DNA of 64,000 nt from Sphingomonadales bacterium (lineage in GTDB: Bacteria; Pseudomonadota; Alphaproteobacteria; Sphingomonadales; Sphingomonadaceae), in the NCBI GenBank assembly GCA_027483465.1, contig JAIXUQ010000087.1, positions 26,320 to 90,319 of the forward strand, read 5' to 3'. Below, piece by piece: positions 37,449-47,200 of this stretch. The notes under the pieces were generated by a model. It did no database searches, was not told the origin of the DNA, and worked only from the letters and a program-made list of their open reading frames with translations. How positions within the stretch are numbered: position 1 is the first letter of the stretch; the number at the start of each line of letters is the position of its first letter. The position numbers and the translations under genes are program-made.

Positions 37449-37899
37449 CACCGTCGGCTCCGGGCCCGGTCTTGCCATCCGGCCCCATCGACCAGACATC
37501 GAACGGCCCGCTGCGGCCGGGGGCGGCATAGCGATAGGGATGACCCCAGGGATCATTGGGCAGCCGGCTGAGATAGCCGCCGGGGCGATAGCGTTCGGGC
37601 TGGGCCAGCCCGCCGGGCGGCGCCTTCAGCGCGTCCAGCCCTTCGGCGGTGCTGGGAAACGCCATCTGATCGGCGCGATAGGCGGTGAGCGCGGTTTCCA
37701 GCGCGGCGATATCGGCGCGGGCGCGGGTGGAGGCGGCCTTGTCCACATCGGGCAGCACGTTGATCACCACCACGGTGGTGAGGATGCCGATGATCACGAT
37801 CACCACCATCAGTTCGATGAGGGTGAAGCCGTTGATCCTCCCCCCCTGGGGGAGGTGCCCGCAGGGCGGAGGGGGCTGGGGGCGGCGGGCGGTCTTCAT
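37423..37899 (-). CDS. gspG: Type II secretion major pseudopilin GspG with unusual repeat-containing leader
   Basis: MKTARRPQPPPPCGHLPQGGRINGFTLIELMVVIVIIGILTTVVVINVLPDVDKA...WGHPYRYAAPGRSGPFDVWSMGPDGKTGPGADGDDIGNW. Confidence 0.95.
   Translation of the reverse strand: MKTARRPQPPPPCGHLPQGGRINGFTLIELMVVIVIIGILTTVVVINVLPDVDKAASTRARADIAALETALTAYRADQMAFPSTAEGLDALKAPPGGLAQPERYRPGGYLSRLPNDPWGHPYRYAAPGRSGPFDVWSMGPDGKTGPGADGDDIGNWNL
37834..37876. repeat. Copy of the 19.1-kb palindromic repeat inside gspG
   Basis: gatcctccccccctgggggaggtgcccgcagggcggagggggc, nearly identical to the unit at ~19484. Confidence 0.9.
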
Positions 37900-39107
37900 G
37901 CGCTGGCCAGGCTTTCCAGTTGCAGGATGGGGAGCAGGATGGCGAGGACGATCACCGCCACCGCGCCGCCCATCACCAGGATGATCGCTGGTTCCAGCAG
38001 GGCAAGCGCAGCGCGGGTGGCGGCTTCATGCTCACGCTCAAGGGCATCGGCACCGCGATCAAGCATGATATCCAGCCGCCCGGCGCTTTCGCCGCCGGCC
38101 GCCATCGCGACCAGCAGCGGCGGCAGGATGGCCGCCCGCTTCATCGCGGCGGTCAGGCTGGCGCCCTCGCTGATATCGTCGGCCATCTGCGCCACGCGGG
38201 CGCGGATCTCATGATTGCCGATGGTGGGCAGGGTGAGCTTGAGCCCGTCAACGATCGGCAGACGGCTGGCCACCATCATCGCCAGCGTGCGCGCCAGCCG
38301 GGCGGCCTGCCAGTTGCGGATCAGCCGCCCGGCCAGCGGCAACGTGAGCAGGCGGGCATCGATGCGGCGGCGGCTGGCGGGATCGGCCAGCGCGCGCGCC
38401 AGCACCATGGCCGCGCCGCCCAGCAGCAGTGCCAGCAGCCACCACCAGCCGGCGATCAGATCGGACAGGCCAACCACGATGCGGGTGAGCAGCGGCAGGG
38501 TCTGGCCGATATCGGCGAACTGTTCGGCGATGCGCGGCACCACGAAGGCCATCAGCGCCGTCACCGCCAGTGTGGCCACCACTGCCAGCGCTGCCGGATA
38601 GGCCAGCGCCGCCAGCAGCTTGCCGCGCAATTCGGCCTGCGCTTCCAGCAGGGCGGCCAGCCGTTCCAGCAGGGTGGGCAGGGTGCCGGCGCCTTCGCCC
38701 GCGGCCACCATGGCGCGGTAGAGCGGCGGGAAGCTGGCCGCTTCCTGGGCCATGGCTTCGGAGAGGCGGCGGCCTTCCACCACGGCACCGTGCACGCTGG
38801 CGATCACGGCGGCGGCGCCGTCGCGGCGGCCTTCGCTTTCGGCCTGGATGCGGATGGTGCGCAGTGCCTCTTCCAACGGCGCCACAGCGGCCAGGGTGGC
38901 CAGTTGCCGGGTGAACAGCGCCAGCGCGGCCGGCTTCAGGCGGCGGCTGCGCGCCGGCTGGCTGGCGGCGGCCAGCGGCTCAAGGCGCACCGGAAACAGC
39001 TTGCGGCCCAGCAGATCGGCGCGCGCCGCCTCGCGGTTGGCCGCCGCGATGCGGCCCCGGCGCGGCTGGCCGGCGCTGTCGAGCGCTTCCCACGCCCATT
39101 CAGCCAT
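37896..39107 (-). CDS. gspF: Type II secretion inner membrane protein F
   Basis: MAEWAWEALDSAGQPRRGRIAAANREAARADLLGRKLFPVRLEPL...MKRAAILPPLLVAMAAGGESAGRLD. Confidence 0.95.
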   Translation of the reverse strand: MAEWAWEALDSAGQPRRGRIAAANREAARADLLGRKLFPVRLEPLAAASQPARSRRLKPAALALFTRQLATLAAVAPLEEALRTIRIQAESEGRRDGAAAVIASVHGAVVEGRRLSEAMAQEAASFPPLYRAMVAAGEGAGTLPTLLERLAALLEAQAELRGKLLAALAYPAALAVVATLAVTALMAFVVPRIAEQFADIGQTLPLLTRIVVGLSDLIAGWWWLLALLLGGAAMVLARALADPASRRRIDARLLTLPLAGRLIRNWQAARLARTLAMMVASRLPIVDGLKLTLPTIGNHEIRARVAQMADDISEGASLTAAMKRAAILPPLLVAMAAGGESAGRLDIMLDRGADALEREHEAATRAALALLEPAIILVMGGAVAVIVLAILLPILQLESLASA

Positions 39108-40527
39108 TGTCGCCCCCGATCACCCGCAGCGCCTCGGCCGGGCTGGTCAGGCCGGTGGCCACGGCGTGGGCGGCCACCGCCACCAGCCCCTCGCTGGCCC
39201 CGGCCAGTTCGGCGGCGCTGGCCCCGGCGTTGATCTGGGCGGCCAGCGCATCGTTCATGCGGATGAGATCATACAGGCCCACCCGGCCCTGCCAGCCGCT
39301 GTGGCCACAGGCATCGCAGCCGGGCGCCGCCCAGTTGGCGGTGCCTGCGGCCAAGCCCAGCGCCGCCAGCGTGGCCGGATCGGCCGCCACCGGCGCCCGG
39401 CAATGGGGGCACAGGCGGCGCACCAGCCGCTGCGCCAGCACGGCGCGCACCGTGGCGGCGAGCAGAAACGGCTCGATGCCGAAATCGCGCAGCCGGGTGA
39501 TGGCGCTGGCGGCATCATTGGTATGCAGCGATGACAGCACGAGATGGCCGGTGAGGGCGGCCTGCACGGCGATCTGTGCGGTTTCGGCATCGCGGATTTC
39601 GCCCACCATCACCACATCAGGGTCTTGCCGCAGGATGGCGCGCAGGCCGGCGGCAAAGCTGAGGCCCACCTTGGGGTTCACCTGGGTCTGGCCGATCCCG
39701 TCCACGGCATATTCCACCGGGTCTTCCACGGTCAGGATGTTGCGGCTGCCATCGTTGAGCAGCTTGAGCCCGGCATAGAGTGTGGTGGTCTTGCCGCTGC
39801 CGGTGGGGCCGGTGACGAGCACGAGGCCGTTGGGCGTGGCCAGCGCGGCGCGGAACGCCGCATCGATGGCCGACGGCATGCCCAGCCCGGCCAGGTCGAT
39901 GCCGGCATTGTCCTTGTCAAGCAGGCGCAGAACCACGCGTTCGCCGCCGCGCGCCGGCAGGGTGGAGACGCGCACATCCAGCCGCTTGGCCGCCAGTGCC
40001 AGTTCCATGCGGCCATCCTGCGGCAGCCGGCGCTCGGCAATATCCAGGCGGGCCATCACCTTGATGCGGCTGACCAGCAGGCTGGCAACGCCGGGCGGCA
40101 GCCGGTGCATTTCCTTGAGCTGGCCATCGATGCGCATGCGCACCACCAGCGCCGCTTCAAACGGCTCGACATGGATGTCGGACGCCTTCAGCCGGGCCGC
40201 CTCGGCGATCAGGCCGTTGATCAGGCGGATGGCCGGGGCTTCATCGTCGCTGGCCAGCAGATCCTCTGCCGATGGCAATTCCTCGGCCAGGTCCATCAGC
40301 CCGTCGGCCGCCACCGCGCCGCTGGCATAATGATCCTGCAGCAGCCGGTCGAAGGCGGCGGCGCTCACCTCGTGCAGGCGCAGCGGCCGGCCGGCGATGC
40401 GGCGCACCTCGGCCAGGGCGGCCGTGCGGCTGCCCGGCCGGCGCGCCACCTCGGCCAGATCATCGCCGGTGCCGGTGAGGATCAGGCCGTTGGCGCGGGC
40501 AAAGCCATAGGGCAGTGTGGCACTCAT
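39100..40527 (-). CDS. gspE: Type II secretion ATPase E
   Basis: VTGPTGSGKTTTLYAGL; LRAILRQDPDVVMVGEIRDAETAQIAVQAALTGHLVLSSLHTNDA; tetracysteine CPHC..CDAC. Confidence 0.95.
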   Translation of the reverse strand: MSATLPYGFARANGLILTGTGDDLAEVARRPGSRTAALAEVRRIAGRPLRLHEVSAAAFDRLLQDHYASGAVAADGLMDLAEELPSAEDLLASDDEAPAIRLINGLIAEAARLKASDIHVEPFEAALVVRMRIDGQLKEMHRLPPGVASLLVSRIKVMARLDIAERRLPQDGRMELALAAKRLDVRVSTLPARGGERVVLRLLDKDNAGIDLAGLGMPSAIDAAFRAALATPNGLVLVTGPTGSGKTTTLYAGLKLLNDGSRNILTVEDPVEYAVDGIGQTQVNPKVGLSFAAGLRAILRQDPDVVMVGEIRDAETAQIAVQAALTGHLVLSSLHTNDAASAITRLRDFGIEPFLLAATVRAVLAQRLVRRLCPHCRAPVAADPATLAALGLAAGTANWAAPGCDACGHSGWQGRVGLYDLIRMNDALAAQINAGASAAELAGASEGLVAVAAHAVATGLTSPAEALRVIGGDNG

Positions 40528-42629
40528 TTCGGCGGCTGGGCGGGCGGTTGGGGGCCGGGGGCGCCGGGGATCGGGCTCTTCAGATAGTCGCGCACCAGCG
40601 CGTCCAGGCTGGTGTCGCTGGTGCCTTCGCGCAAAGCCTGTTCGGCGCGCACATATTGATAGCGTTCGCCGGTCAGCCGGGCGGCGTCCTCGGCGCCCTT
40701 GATGATGGTGGGGCGGATGAACACCATCAGATTGGTCTTGGTGCGGTTGCGCGAGCGGGACTGGAACAGCCGGCCCAACAGCGGGATATCGCCCAGCAGC
40801 GGCACCTTCTCGATGGCGCGGCGCTCATTCTCGTCGATCAGGCCGCCCAGCGCGATGATCTGGCCATCATCCACGGTGACGGTGGTAGCGATCTCGCGCT
40901 TGTTGAAGATCAGATCGGGCACATTTTGCGTCACCACCGCCTGGGCGATGCTGCTCACCTCCTGCCGCAGGGTGAGCTTGATGGTGCCGCCGGCGTTGAT
41001 CTGCGGGCGCACATCCAGCTGGATGCCGATATCCTGGCGCTGCACGGTGCGGAACGCATTGTCGAAATTGTTGCTGAGGGCCTGGCCGGTGGCGATCGGC
41101 ACATTCTGGCCCACCAGGATGCGGGCCTGGGCATTGTCCAGCGTGACAACCGAAGGGGTGGAGAGCACATTGGATGCCGTGTCGGCCTTCACGGCGTTGA
41201 CGACAAAGCCGAACACCGCGCCCGAACCCAGATTGCCGCCAAAGCCGAACTGGCCGCCATTGGCGTTGAGCAGGCTGTTCACCGCCGCCGTGCGCAGTTG
41301 CACGGTGGTGGCATTATCCTGCCCATAGCGTTTTTCCGACGCGATGGCGCCCGCCACCGCCAGCAGATTGGGCGCGGCATTGCTGTAGTTGGTGACCGAG
41401 AAGGGGATATTGCTGTTGCCGGTGCCGCTGAGCAGGAACTGCACGCCCAGCCGCTGGGCAGCGACATCGCTGATCTCCACGATCACCGCTTCCACCAGCA
41501 CCTGTTCGCGCCGCACATCCAGTTGCCGCACCACCTCGCCCAGCCGGCGCTGCACATCGGCGGGTGCGGCGATCACGATGGCGTTGGCGCCTTCATAGCG
41601 GGCGATCACCGCCTGGCCGCGGCCGATGCTGGCGCCGGGCACAAAGCCCGACGTGCCCAGCCCACCCTGCGGCGCCGCCGGCAGCACGGTGGCGGCGGCC
41701 GCGGCGGGCTGGGCCTGGCCCGGCTGGCCGGCATTGGCATTGCCAAAGGCGCTCTGGGCGGGCTGGGTCAGCGGCGCGGCCTGCGAGGCCGGGCTGACCG
41801 GCTGGCCCACCAACTGCTGCAGCACGGGCACCAGCTTTTCGGCATCGGCATGATTGAGGAAGATCACCCGCACGTCGCTGCCGGCGGCGGCGGCCTGGTC
41901 CAGATCGGCGATGGTGCGCGCCAGCTTGGCCAGCGTGGCCGGATCGCCGCGCAGCACCAGCGAATTGCTGGCATCCACCGGCGCCACCTGCCAGCCGCGC
42001 CCTTCGGCCGAGCCTTGCGCCACCTGGGCCAGGCTGGTGGCAATCTCGCGCGCGCCGGCATGTTTCAGCGCCACCACCCGCACCGCGGCGCGATCCTGAT
42101 CCAACTGGCGGGCCAGCGCGATGATGCGGGCGACATTGTCGGCAAAATCCGCCACGATCACCGCATTGCCGGTGCGGTTTGCCGTCACCTGGCCTTCGCG
42201 TGACACCAGCGGCCGCAGCGATTCCAGCGCCGAGGCCGCATCGATATAGTTCAGCGGCACCACGCGGGTTTCAAACCGGTCACGCCCCTGGCCAGCCGAT
42301 GGCTGGGTCGCCGCCCCGTCGATCGGGGCCACGCGGAATGCCCCGCCGGCGGCCGGGGTGACCACCAGGCCATTGGCGCGCAGGGTGGAGAGAAACAGCT
42401 CGAAATAGCCGGCCTGATCGAGCGGCCGGTCCGACACCACGGTCACCTTGCCCTGCACGCGCGGATCGATGATGAAGCTGCGCCCGGTGGCCCGCGCCAC
42501 ATCCTGGATGAAGGCGCGCACATCGGCATCACGCAGGTTGACTGTGGTTTGCGCCAGCAGCGCCGGGGCGATCAGGGGCTGTGCCAGCAGCGCCGCCGCC
42601 ATCACAAGGTGCCGGATGCGCCGCCTCAT
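40524..42629 (-). CDS. gspD: Type II secretion secretin D
   Basis: VNLRDADVRAFIQDVARATGRSFIIDPRVQGKVTVVSDRPL; VPLLGDIPLLGRLFQSRSRNRTKTNLMVFIRPTII. Confidence 0.95.
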   Translation of the reverse strand: MRRRIRHLVMAAALLAQPLIAPALLAQTTVNLRDADVRAFIQDVARATGRSFIIDPRVQGKVTVVSDRPLDQAGYFELFLSTLRANGLVVTPAAGGAFRVAPIDGAATQPSAGQGRDRFETRVVPLNYIDAASALESLRPLVSREGQVTANRTGNAVIVADFADNVARIIALARQLDQDRAAVRVVALKHAGAREIATSLAQVAQGSAEGRGWQVAPVDASNSLVLRGDPATLAKLARTIADLDQAAAAGSDVRVIFLNHADAEKLVPVLQQLVGQPVSPASQAAPLTQPAQSAFGNANAGQPGQAQPAAAAATVLPAAPQGGLGTSGFVPGASIGRGQAVIARYEGANAIVIAAPADVQRRLGEVVRQLDVRREQVLVEAVIVEISDVAAQRLGVQFLLSGTGNSNIPFSVTNYSNAAPNLLAVAGAIASEKRYGQDNATTVQLRTAAVNSLLNANGGQFGFGGNLGSGAVFGFVVNAVKADTASNVLSTPSVVTLDNAQARILVGQNVPIATGQALSNNFDNAFRTVQRQDIGIQLDVRPQINAGGTIKLTLRQEVSSIAQAVVTQNVPDLIFNKREIATTVTVDDGQIIALGGLIDENERRAIEKVPLLGDIPLLGRLFQSRSRNRTKTNLMVFIRPTIIKGAEDAARLTGERYQYVRAEQALREGTSDTSLDALVRDYLKSPIPGAPGPQPPAQPPK

Positions 42630-43105
42630 TTGCCGTCCTGCCCGGGCGCCGGCCCGCTTTCATCGATGTACAATGTCTCGCGCGCGCCGCCGCGATCCAG
42701 CGTCACACTGTCAAACGCCACCGCCACCAGCCGCACGCCCGGCATGATCTCGTCGCCGGTGGCAAAGCTTTGCTGCTGGCCATCGGGCGTGGCGATGATC
42801 GCCGAACCGCGCCCGGCGGCGGCATCCACGCGCGTGCCAACCAACGCCAGATCAAGGCTGGAGACGGCATCGGCCGGCACCTCACCCTGCGGGAAGAAGG
42901 GATCAACCGCCACCCCGGCCAGCGAAGGCGGAGCCGGGGCCTGCCAATCGCCCAGCGCCCCGGCCGGGGTGATTGCCAGCCAGACGGCGCGCGCCAGCAC
43001 CAGCCCGGCGATGGCCCAGCCCAGCGCCTCGCCCGCCCGCATCAGCCGGGCCGGCCAGTCTGGCGGTGCATTCTCGTTGCGGATCAGCGGCTGGTCCCCC
43101 GACAT
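42626..43105 (-). CDS. gspC: Type II secretion protein GspC (TM + HR domain, no PDZ)
   Basis: LIRNENAPPDWPARLMRAGEALGWAIAGLVLARAVW...LDLALVGTRVDAAAGRGSAIIATPDGQQQSFATGDEIMPGVRLVAVAFDSVTLDRGGARETLYI. Confidence 0.85.
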   Translation of the reverse strand: MSGDQPLIRNENAPPDWPARLMRAGEALGWAIAGLVLARAVWLAITPAGALGDWQAPAPPSLAGVAVDPFFPQGEVPADAVSSLDLALVGTRVDAAAGRGSAIIATPDGQQQSFATGDEIMPGVRLVAVAFDSVTLDRGGARETLYIDESGPAPGQDGK

Positions 43106-43436
43106 GCGTGCACTTCCGTCGGCCTGCAGCCTAATCGGATTCGGCAATTGTTACAGCCCCTATCGGCGGCATGTGACGGTTGGATTACAGTGTCGCGGCG
43201 CCTGCCGTTATCCGCCGGTGCCCAGCCGGATTTGACTTTCCGGCCCAACGCGTCCATTGCGCTGCTCTGACATCACTGGGCGCGTGATCGGAGCATGAGG
43301 CCATGGGCCAGGCTCCAGAGCCCCACCCCCCCAAGCTTGCTTCCCTTATCACGCGGGTTGCTGGTCAACCCCCTTGCTCCGTCTGGCCCAGGCTCCGCCT
43401 GTCTGCCGGCGGGGTTGCACTGATATTGGAACATCC

Positions 43437-44894
43437 ATGAACTTCTCCGATCTGGCGCTTGCCGAACCGATTGCCCGCGCCCTCAATGAAAAGGGCTATG
43501 CCGCCCCCAGCTCGATCCAGGCCGCCGCCATCCCGCCGGCGCTGGCCGGCCATGATGTGCTGGGCCTGGCGCAGACCGGCACCGGCAAGACGGCGGCCTT
43601 TGCCCTGCCCATGCTGCACCGGCTGGCCGCCGATCCCAAGCACCGCATCAAGATGAACACCCGCGCCCTGGTGCTGGCGCCCACCCGCGAACTGGCCAGC
43701 CAGATTGCCGCCAGTTTCCAGGCCTATGGCAAATTTATGCGGCTTTCGGTGGCGGTGGTGTTCGGCGGCGTGCCGATCGGACGCCAGGAACGCGCGCTGG
43801 CCCCCGGCGTTGACGTGCTGGTGGCCACGCCGGGCCGTCTGCTCGATCTGGTCATGAAGGGTGCCTGCGATCTGGGCCGGGTGGAGATGCTGGTGCTCGA
43901 CGAGTGTGACCAGATGCTTGATCTGGGGTTCATCCATGATTTGAAGCGCATCACCGGCCTCTTGCCCAAGCAGCGCCAATCCATGCTGTTTTCCGCCACC
44001 CTGGCCCCGGCCATCGAACAACTGGCCGAGCGTTATCTGAAATCGCCGGTGAAGGTGGCGGTGCAGCCGGCGGCGACCACGGTGGAAAAGGTGGTGCAAT
44101 CGGTGGTGCATGTCAGCCAGCCGGAAAAACTGGCGCTGCTGGCGCATCTGCTCGATCAGCCCGAAGTGGCGAGCAGCATCGTCTTCACCCGCACCAAGCA
44201 CGGTGCCGACCGGGTGGTGCGCCAGCTTGCCGCCCATGGTCTGGTGGCCGAAGCCATCCACGGCAACCGCAGCCAGCCGCAGCGCACCCGCGCATTGGAC
44301 GGTTTCCGCGCCGGCACGCTGAAGATATTGGTGGCGACCGATATTGCCGCCCGCGGCCTCGACATTCCGGCGGTGAGCCATGTCTTCAATTTCGAGCTGC
44401 CCAACGTGCCCGAACAATATGTGCACCGCATCGGCCGCACCGCGCGCGCCGGCCGGGCCGGGGTGGCGATTGCGCTGTGCGCGCCCGATGAGCGCCCGTT
44501 CCTGAAGGACATCGAGAAGACCATCCGCATGGCGCTGACCCCGGCACCGCTGCCGGCCAATTTCCGCGATCTGGTGGGCAAGACAGCCAAGCTGATCAAG
44601 TCCAACCCGGTGGCGGCCGAGCCACCGCGTGAGGAACGCGATTTCGCCCGCAGCCGCAATGGCGGCCGGCCGGGCCGCGATCCGCGTGCGGTGGTGCATG
44701 CCGAAGGCCGCCCGGCGCGTGCGCCGGCTGGCCGTGAGGGTGGCCGCGAAGAGCGGCGTGATTTTGGCCGCGAGGGCCAGCCGCGCCGCGATGCCGGGCA
44801 GGGCCGGCCGGCCGGTGGGCGTCCGCCGGGCCGCCCCGGTGGCGGCTTTGCCGGCCGGCGCGAAGGCCAGCGGCGCTCGCCAGCCGGGCGGTAA
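43437..44894 (+). CDS. DEAD-box RNA helicase, RhlE-like, with Arg/Gly-rich C-terminal tail
   Basis: TGTGKTAAFALP; VLDECDQMLDLGF (DECD variant); IGRTARAGRAG. Confidence 0.9.
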   Translation: MNFSDLALAEPIARALNEKGYAAPSSIQAAAIPPALAGHDVLGLAQTGTGKTAAFALPMLHRLAADPKHRIKMNTRALVLAPTRELASQIAASFQAYGKFMRLSVAVVFGGVPIGRQERALAPGVDVLVATPGRLLDLVMKGACDLGRVEMLVLDECDQMLDLGFIHDLKRITGLLPKQRQSMLFSATLAPAIEQLAERYLKSPVKVAVQPAATTVEKVVQSVVHVSQPEKLALLAHLLDQPEVASSIVFTRTKHGADRVVRQLAAHGLVAEAIHGNRSQPQRTRALDGFRAGTLKILVATDIAARGLDIPAVSHVFNFELPNVPEQYVHRIGRTARAGRAGVAIALCAPDERPFLKDIEKTIRMALTPAPLPANFRDLVGKTAKLIKSNPVAAEPPREERDFARSRNGGRPGRDPRAVVHAEGRPARAPAGREGGREERRDFGREGQPRRDAGQGRPAGGRPPGRPGGGFAGRREGQRRSPAGR

Positions 44895-44916
44895 CGGCCA
44901 GCCGGGCCACGCAAGG

Positions 44917-44948
44917 AAAACCCCGCCGGATCGCTCCGGCGGGGTTTT
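44917..44948. terminator. Bidirectional rho-independent terminator between helicase and PPIase
   Basis: AAAACCCCGCCGGA-tcgc-TCCGGCGGGGTTTT perfect inverted repeat. Confidence 0.9.
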
Positions 44949-44967
44949 CGCATTCAGGTCAAAATGG

Positions 44968-45426
44968 TCAGGCGACCGTCGCCTTGACGATATGGCCCGG
45001 CTCGCGCGGGGGTTCGCCCTTGGGCAGCGCGTCGACGTGCTCCATGCCCGAGATCACCTCGCCCCACACCGTGTATTGGCGATCAAGGAAGCGGGCATCA
45101 TCAAAGCAGATGAAGAACTGGCTGTTGGCGCTGTGCGGATAGGAGGTGCGCGCCATCGAGCAGACGCCGCGCACATGCGGCACGTCGTTGAACTCGGCCT
45201 TCAGATCGGGCAGGGCGCTGCCGCCGGTGCCGGTGCCCTTGGGGCAGCCGCCCTGGGCCATGAAGCCGGGGATGACCCGGTGGAACTTGATGCCATCATA
45301 GAAGCCCTGGGCCGCCAGCGTGGTGATGCGTTCGACATGGCCGGGCGCCACATCGGGGCGCAGCTTGATGACGACATCGCCGCCGCTGCTCAGCGAAAGG
45401 GTGAGGGTGGTCGGCGCATCGGCCAT
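44968..45426 (-). CDS. Peptidyl-prolyl cis-trans isomerase (cyclophilin type)
   Basis: GFYDGIKFHRVIPGFMAQGGCPKGTGTGG...SMARTSYPHSANSQFFICFDDARFLDRQYTVWGEVISGM. Confidence 0.95.
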   Translation of the reverse strand: MADAPTTLTLSLSSGGDVVIKLRPDVAPGHVERITTLAAQGFYDGIKFHRVIPGFMAQGGCPKGTGTGGSALPDLKAEFNDVPHVRGVCSMARTSYPHSANSQFFICFDDARFLDRQYTVWGEVISGMEHVDALPKGEPPREPGHIVKATVA

Positions 45427-45458
45427 GGCAAGTCTCCGGTTGGGGGAAAGCGCCACCC

Positions 45459-45896
45459 CTAGCCGCGAAGTGCGAAGCCCTCAAGCCGTGTCCGCAACGG
45501 GGGCGGGATCGGGGCCGGGCCGCTGGCCGGATCGCGGTGCACCAGCACGCTGTCGCACAGCGCGATGCATTGGCCGTCCTGAAAGGCGGCCATGGCGACA
45601 GTGAAGCTGCTGCTGCCGATACGCGCGATGGCATAGCCGATGGTGACCGGGGCGGGATAATTGCCCTCTGCCAGATAATCGATGGCGACATGGGCGACCA
45701 CGAAGCTGGACCGGCGTTCACCTGGCGCCGGATTGACCGGGCCAGCCCGGTTGAACCGCACCCGCGTCTCTTCGAACAGGCGGGCGAAGGCCACGTTGTT
45801 GAGATGGCCGTTCACGTCCATGTCGGCAAAGCGGGTTTCGAGCGTGAGACTGGCCGGATAGGCCGCCAGTTCCCGCCGAAGCGGATCAGCCTTCAT
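45459..45896 (-). CDS. Acyl-CoA thioesterase (hotdog/4HBT fold)
   Basis: LETRFADMDVNGHLNNVAFARLFEETRVRF. Confidence 0.85.
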   Translation of the reverse strand: MKADPLRRELAAYPASLTLETRFADMDVNGHLNNVAFARLFEETRVRFNRAGPVNPAPGERRSSFVVAHVAIDYLAEGNYPAPVTIGYAIARIGSSSFTVAMAAFQDGQCIALCDSVLVHRDPASGPAPIPPPLRTRLEGFALRG

Positions 45897-47200
45897 CGCA
45901 TCCGGTACCGGATCGGCATTGCCTTCAGACCGGAAACGAAATTGGCCACCGACAATTTCGGTTCGCCGGCCAGTTCGATCGCGTCCAGCCGCGGCAGCAG
46001 TTCGGCAAACAGCGCCCGGATTTCCATGCGGGCCAGATGCAGGCCCAGGCATTGGTGGACGCCATTGCCAAAGGCGGTCTGCGGGTTGTTGGGCCGGTCC
46101 ACCCGGAAGCGGAACGGGTCTTCGAACACCGCCTCGTCGCGATTGCCCGACCAGTAGAAGAGCGCAACGCCGTCGCCCTTGCGGATCGTCTTGCCGCCAA
46201 TCTGGGTGTCTTCGGTGCAGGTGCGCATGAAATGCTTCACCGGTGTCACCCAGCGGATCATCTCCTCCACCGCCTGCGGGATCAGCGCCGGGTCGGCCTT
46301 CAACTTGGCCATTTCCGCCGGATTCTGTGCCAGTGCCAAAAGGCCGCCTGATGTGCTGCTGCTGGTGGTGTCATGCCCGGCGGTGACGGCGATGGCGTAA
46401 TAGCTGATCGCTTCCAGCAGGCCGATCGGCTCGGCATCCACCGTGCCCTGCGCGATCACCGTGGCCAGATCATCGCGCGGATTGGCGCGGCGATCGGCCA
46501 GAACTTCACCGAAATACTGGAAGAATTGCTGCACCAGCGCGAACAGATCAACCTGCGGGTTGCCGCTGGCTTCCGGGCCGCTCAGGCCCTGGGTGATGAT
46601 CCGGCTGCGCGCCACCACGTCCGGGTCCTGCGGGCCGAAAATCTCCTGGGTCATCTGCAGCATGCGCGGCTCGTCAGCCTCCGGCAGGCCCAGGATCATC
46701 ATGATCACCCGCAGCGGATACCAGAGCGCCACTTCGTTGACGAAATCGCATTGGCCGCCCAGTTCGGCCATGCGGTCAACATGGGCCCTGGCGATTGCGG
46801 CGATCTGCGGCTCCAGCTTTTTCAGATTCTGCGGCATGAACCATGTGTGGGTGATACGCCGCAGCTTCATGTGGATGGGATCATCCAGATCCACCAGGGT
46901 GCGGAACAAATGACTGTCCCCGGTGGTCTGCTTCACCCAGGTTTCGGCCTCGATCGGGCTGATGTAGGTGCGCTCCCGGTTGATGAAGCGGTCGTTGGCT
47001 TTGGAAATCGCCACGATGTCGGCATGGCGGGTGATCGACCAGAAGGGGCGAAAGCCGGCGGGCTCGGTCCAGTGCACCGGGTCCTCGCGGCGCAGCTGGG
47101 TATAGGCATCATGGATGCTCTCGTCGGCATAGGCCGCGGGATTGACCAGCCTGTTGTCCAGCGTGTCGCTGTTGAAGCCGGGAAAGGGCATGGCAGTCAT
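45893..47200 (-). CDS. Cytochrome P450
   Basis: I-helix AVTAGHDTTSSSTSGG; ExxR-containing region; heme-binding FGNGVHQCLGLHLARME. Confidence 0.95.
   Translation of the reverse strand: MTAMPFPGFNSDTLDNRLVNPAAYADESIHDAYTQLRREDPVHWTEPAGFRPFWSITRHADIVAISKANDRFINRERTYISPIEAETWVKQTTGDSHLFRTLVDLDDPIHMKLRRITHTWFMPQNLKKLEPQIAAIARAHVDRMAELGGQCDFVNEVALWYPLRVIMMILGLPEADEPRMLQMTQEIFGPQDPDVVARSRIITQGLSGPEASGNPQVDLFALVQQFFQYFGEVLADRRANPRDDLATVIAQGTVDAEPIGLLEAISYYAIAVTAGHDTTSSSTSGGLLALAQNPAEMAKLKADPALIPQAVEEMIRWVTPVKHFMRTCTEDTQIGGKTIRKGDGVALFYWSGNRDEAVFEDPFRFRVDRPNNPQTAFGNGVHQCLGLHLARMEIRALFAELLPRLDAIELAGEPKLSVANFVSGLKAMPIRYRMR

Noticed and set aside
34882-38214. 1110-aa plus-strand ORF opposite gspG-gspL
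   Set aside because: Antisense frame open only because of GC skew at codon position 3; the minus strand carries recognisable gsp genes with overlapping starts and stops.
40515-42203. 562-aa plus-strand ORF opposite gspD
   Set aside because: Antisense shadow ORF with no recognisable motifs; gspD is clear on the minus strand.
44650-44894. Arg/Gly-rich tail of the DEAD-box helicase as a novel domain
   Set aside because: RG-rich disordered tails are common in RhlE-type helicases.
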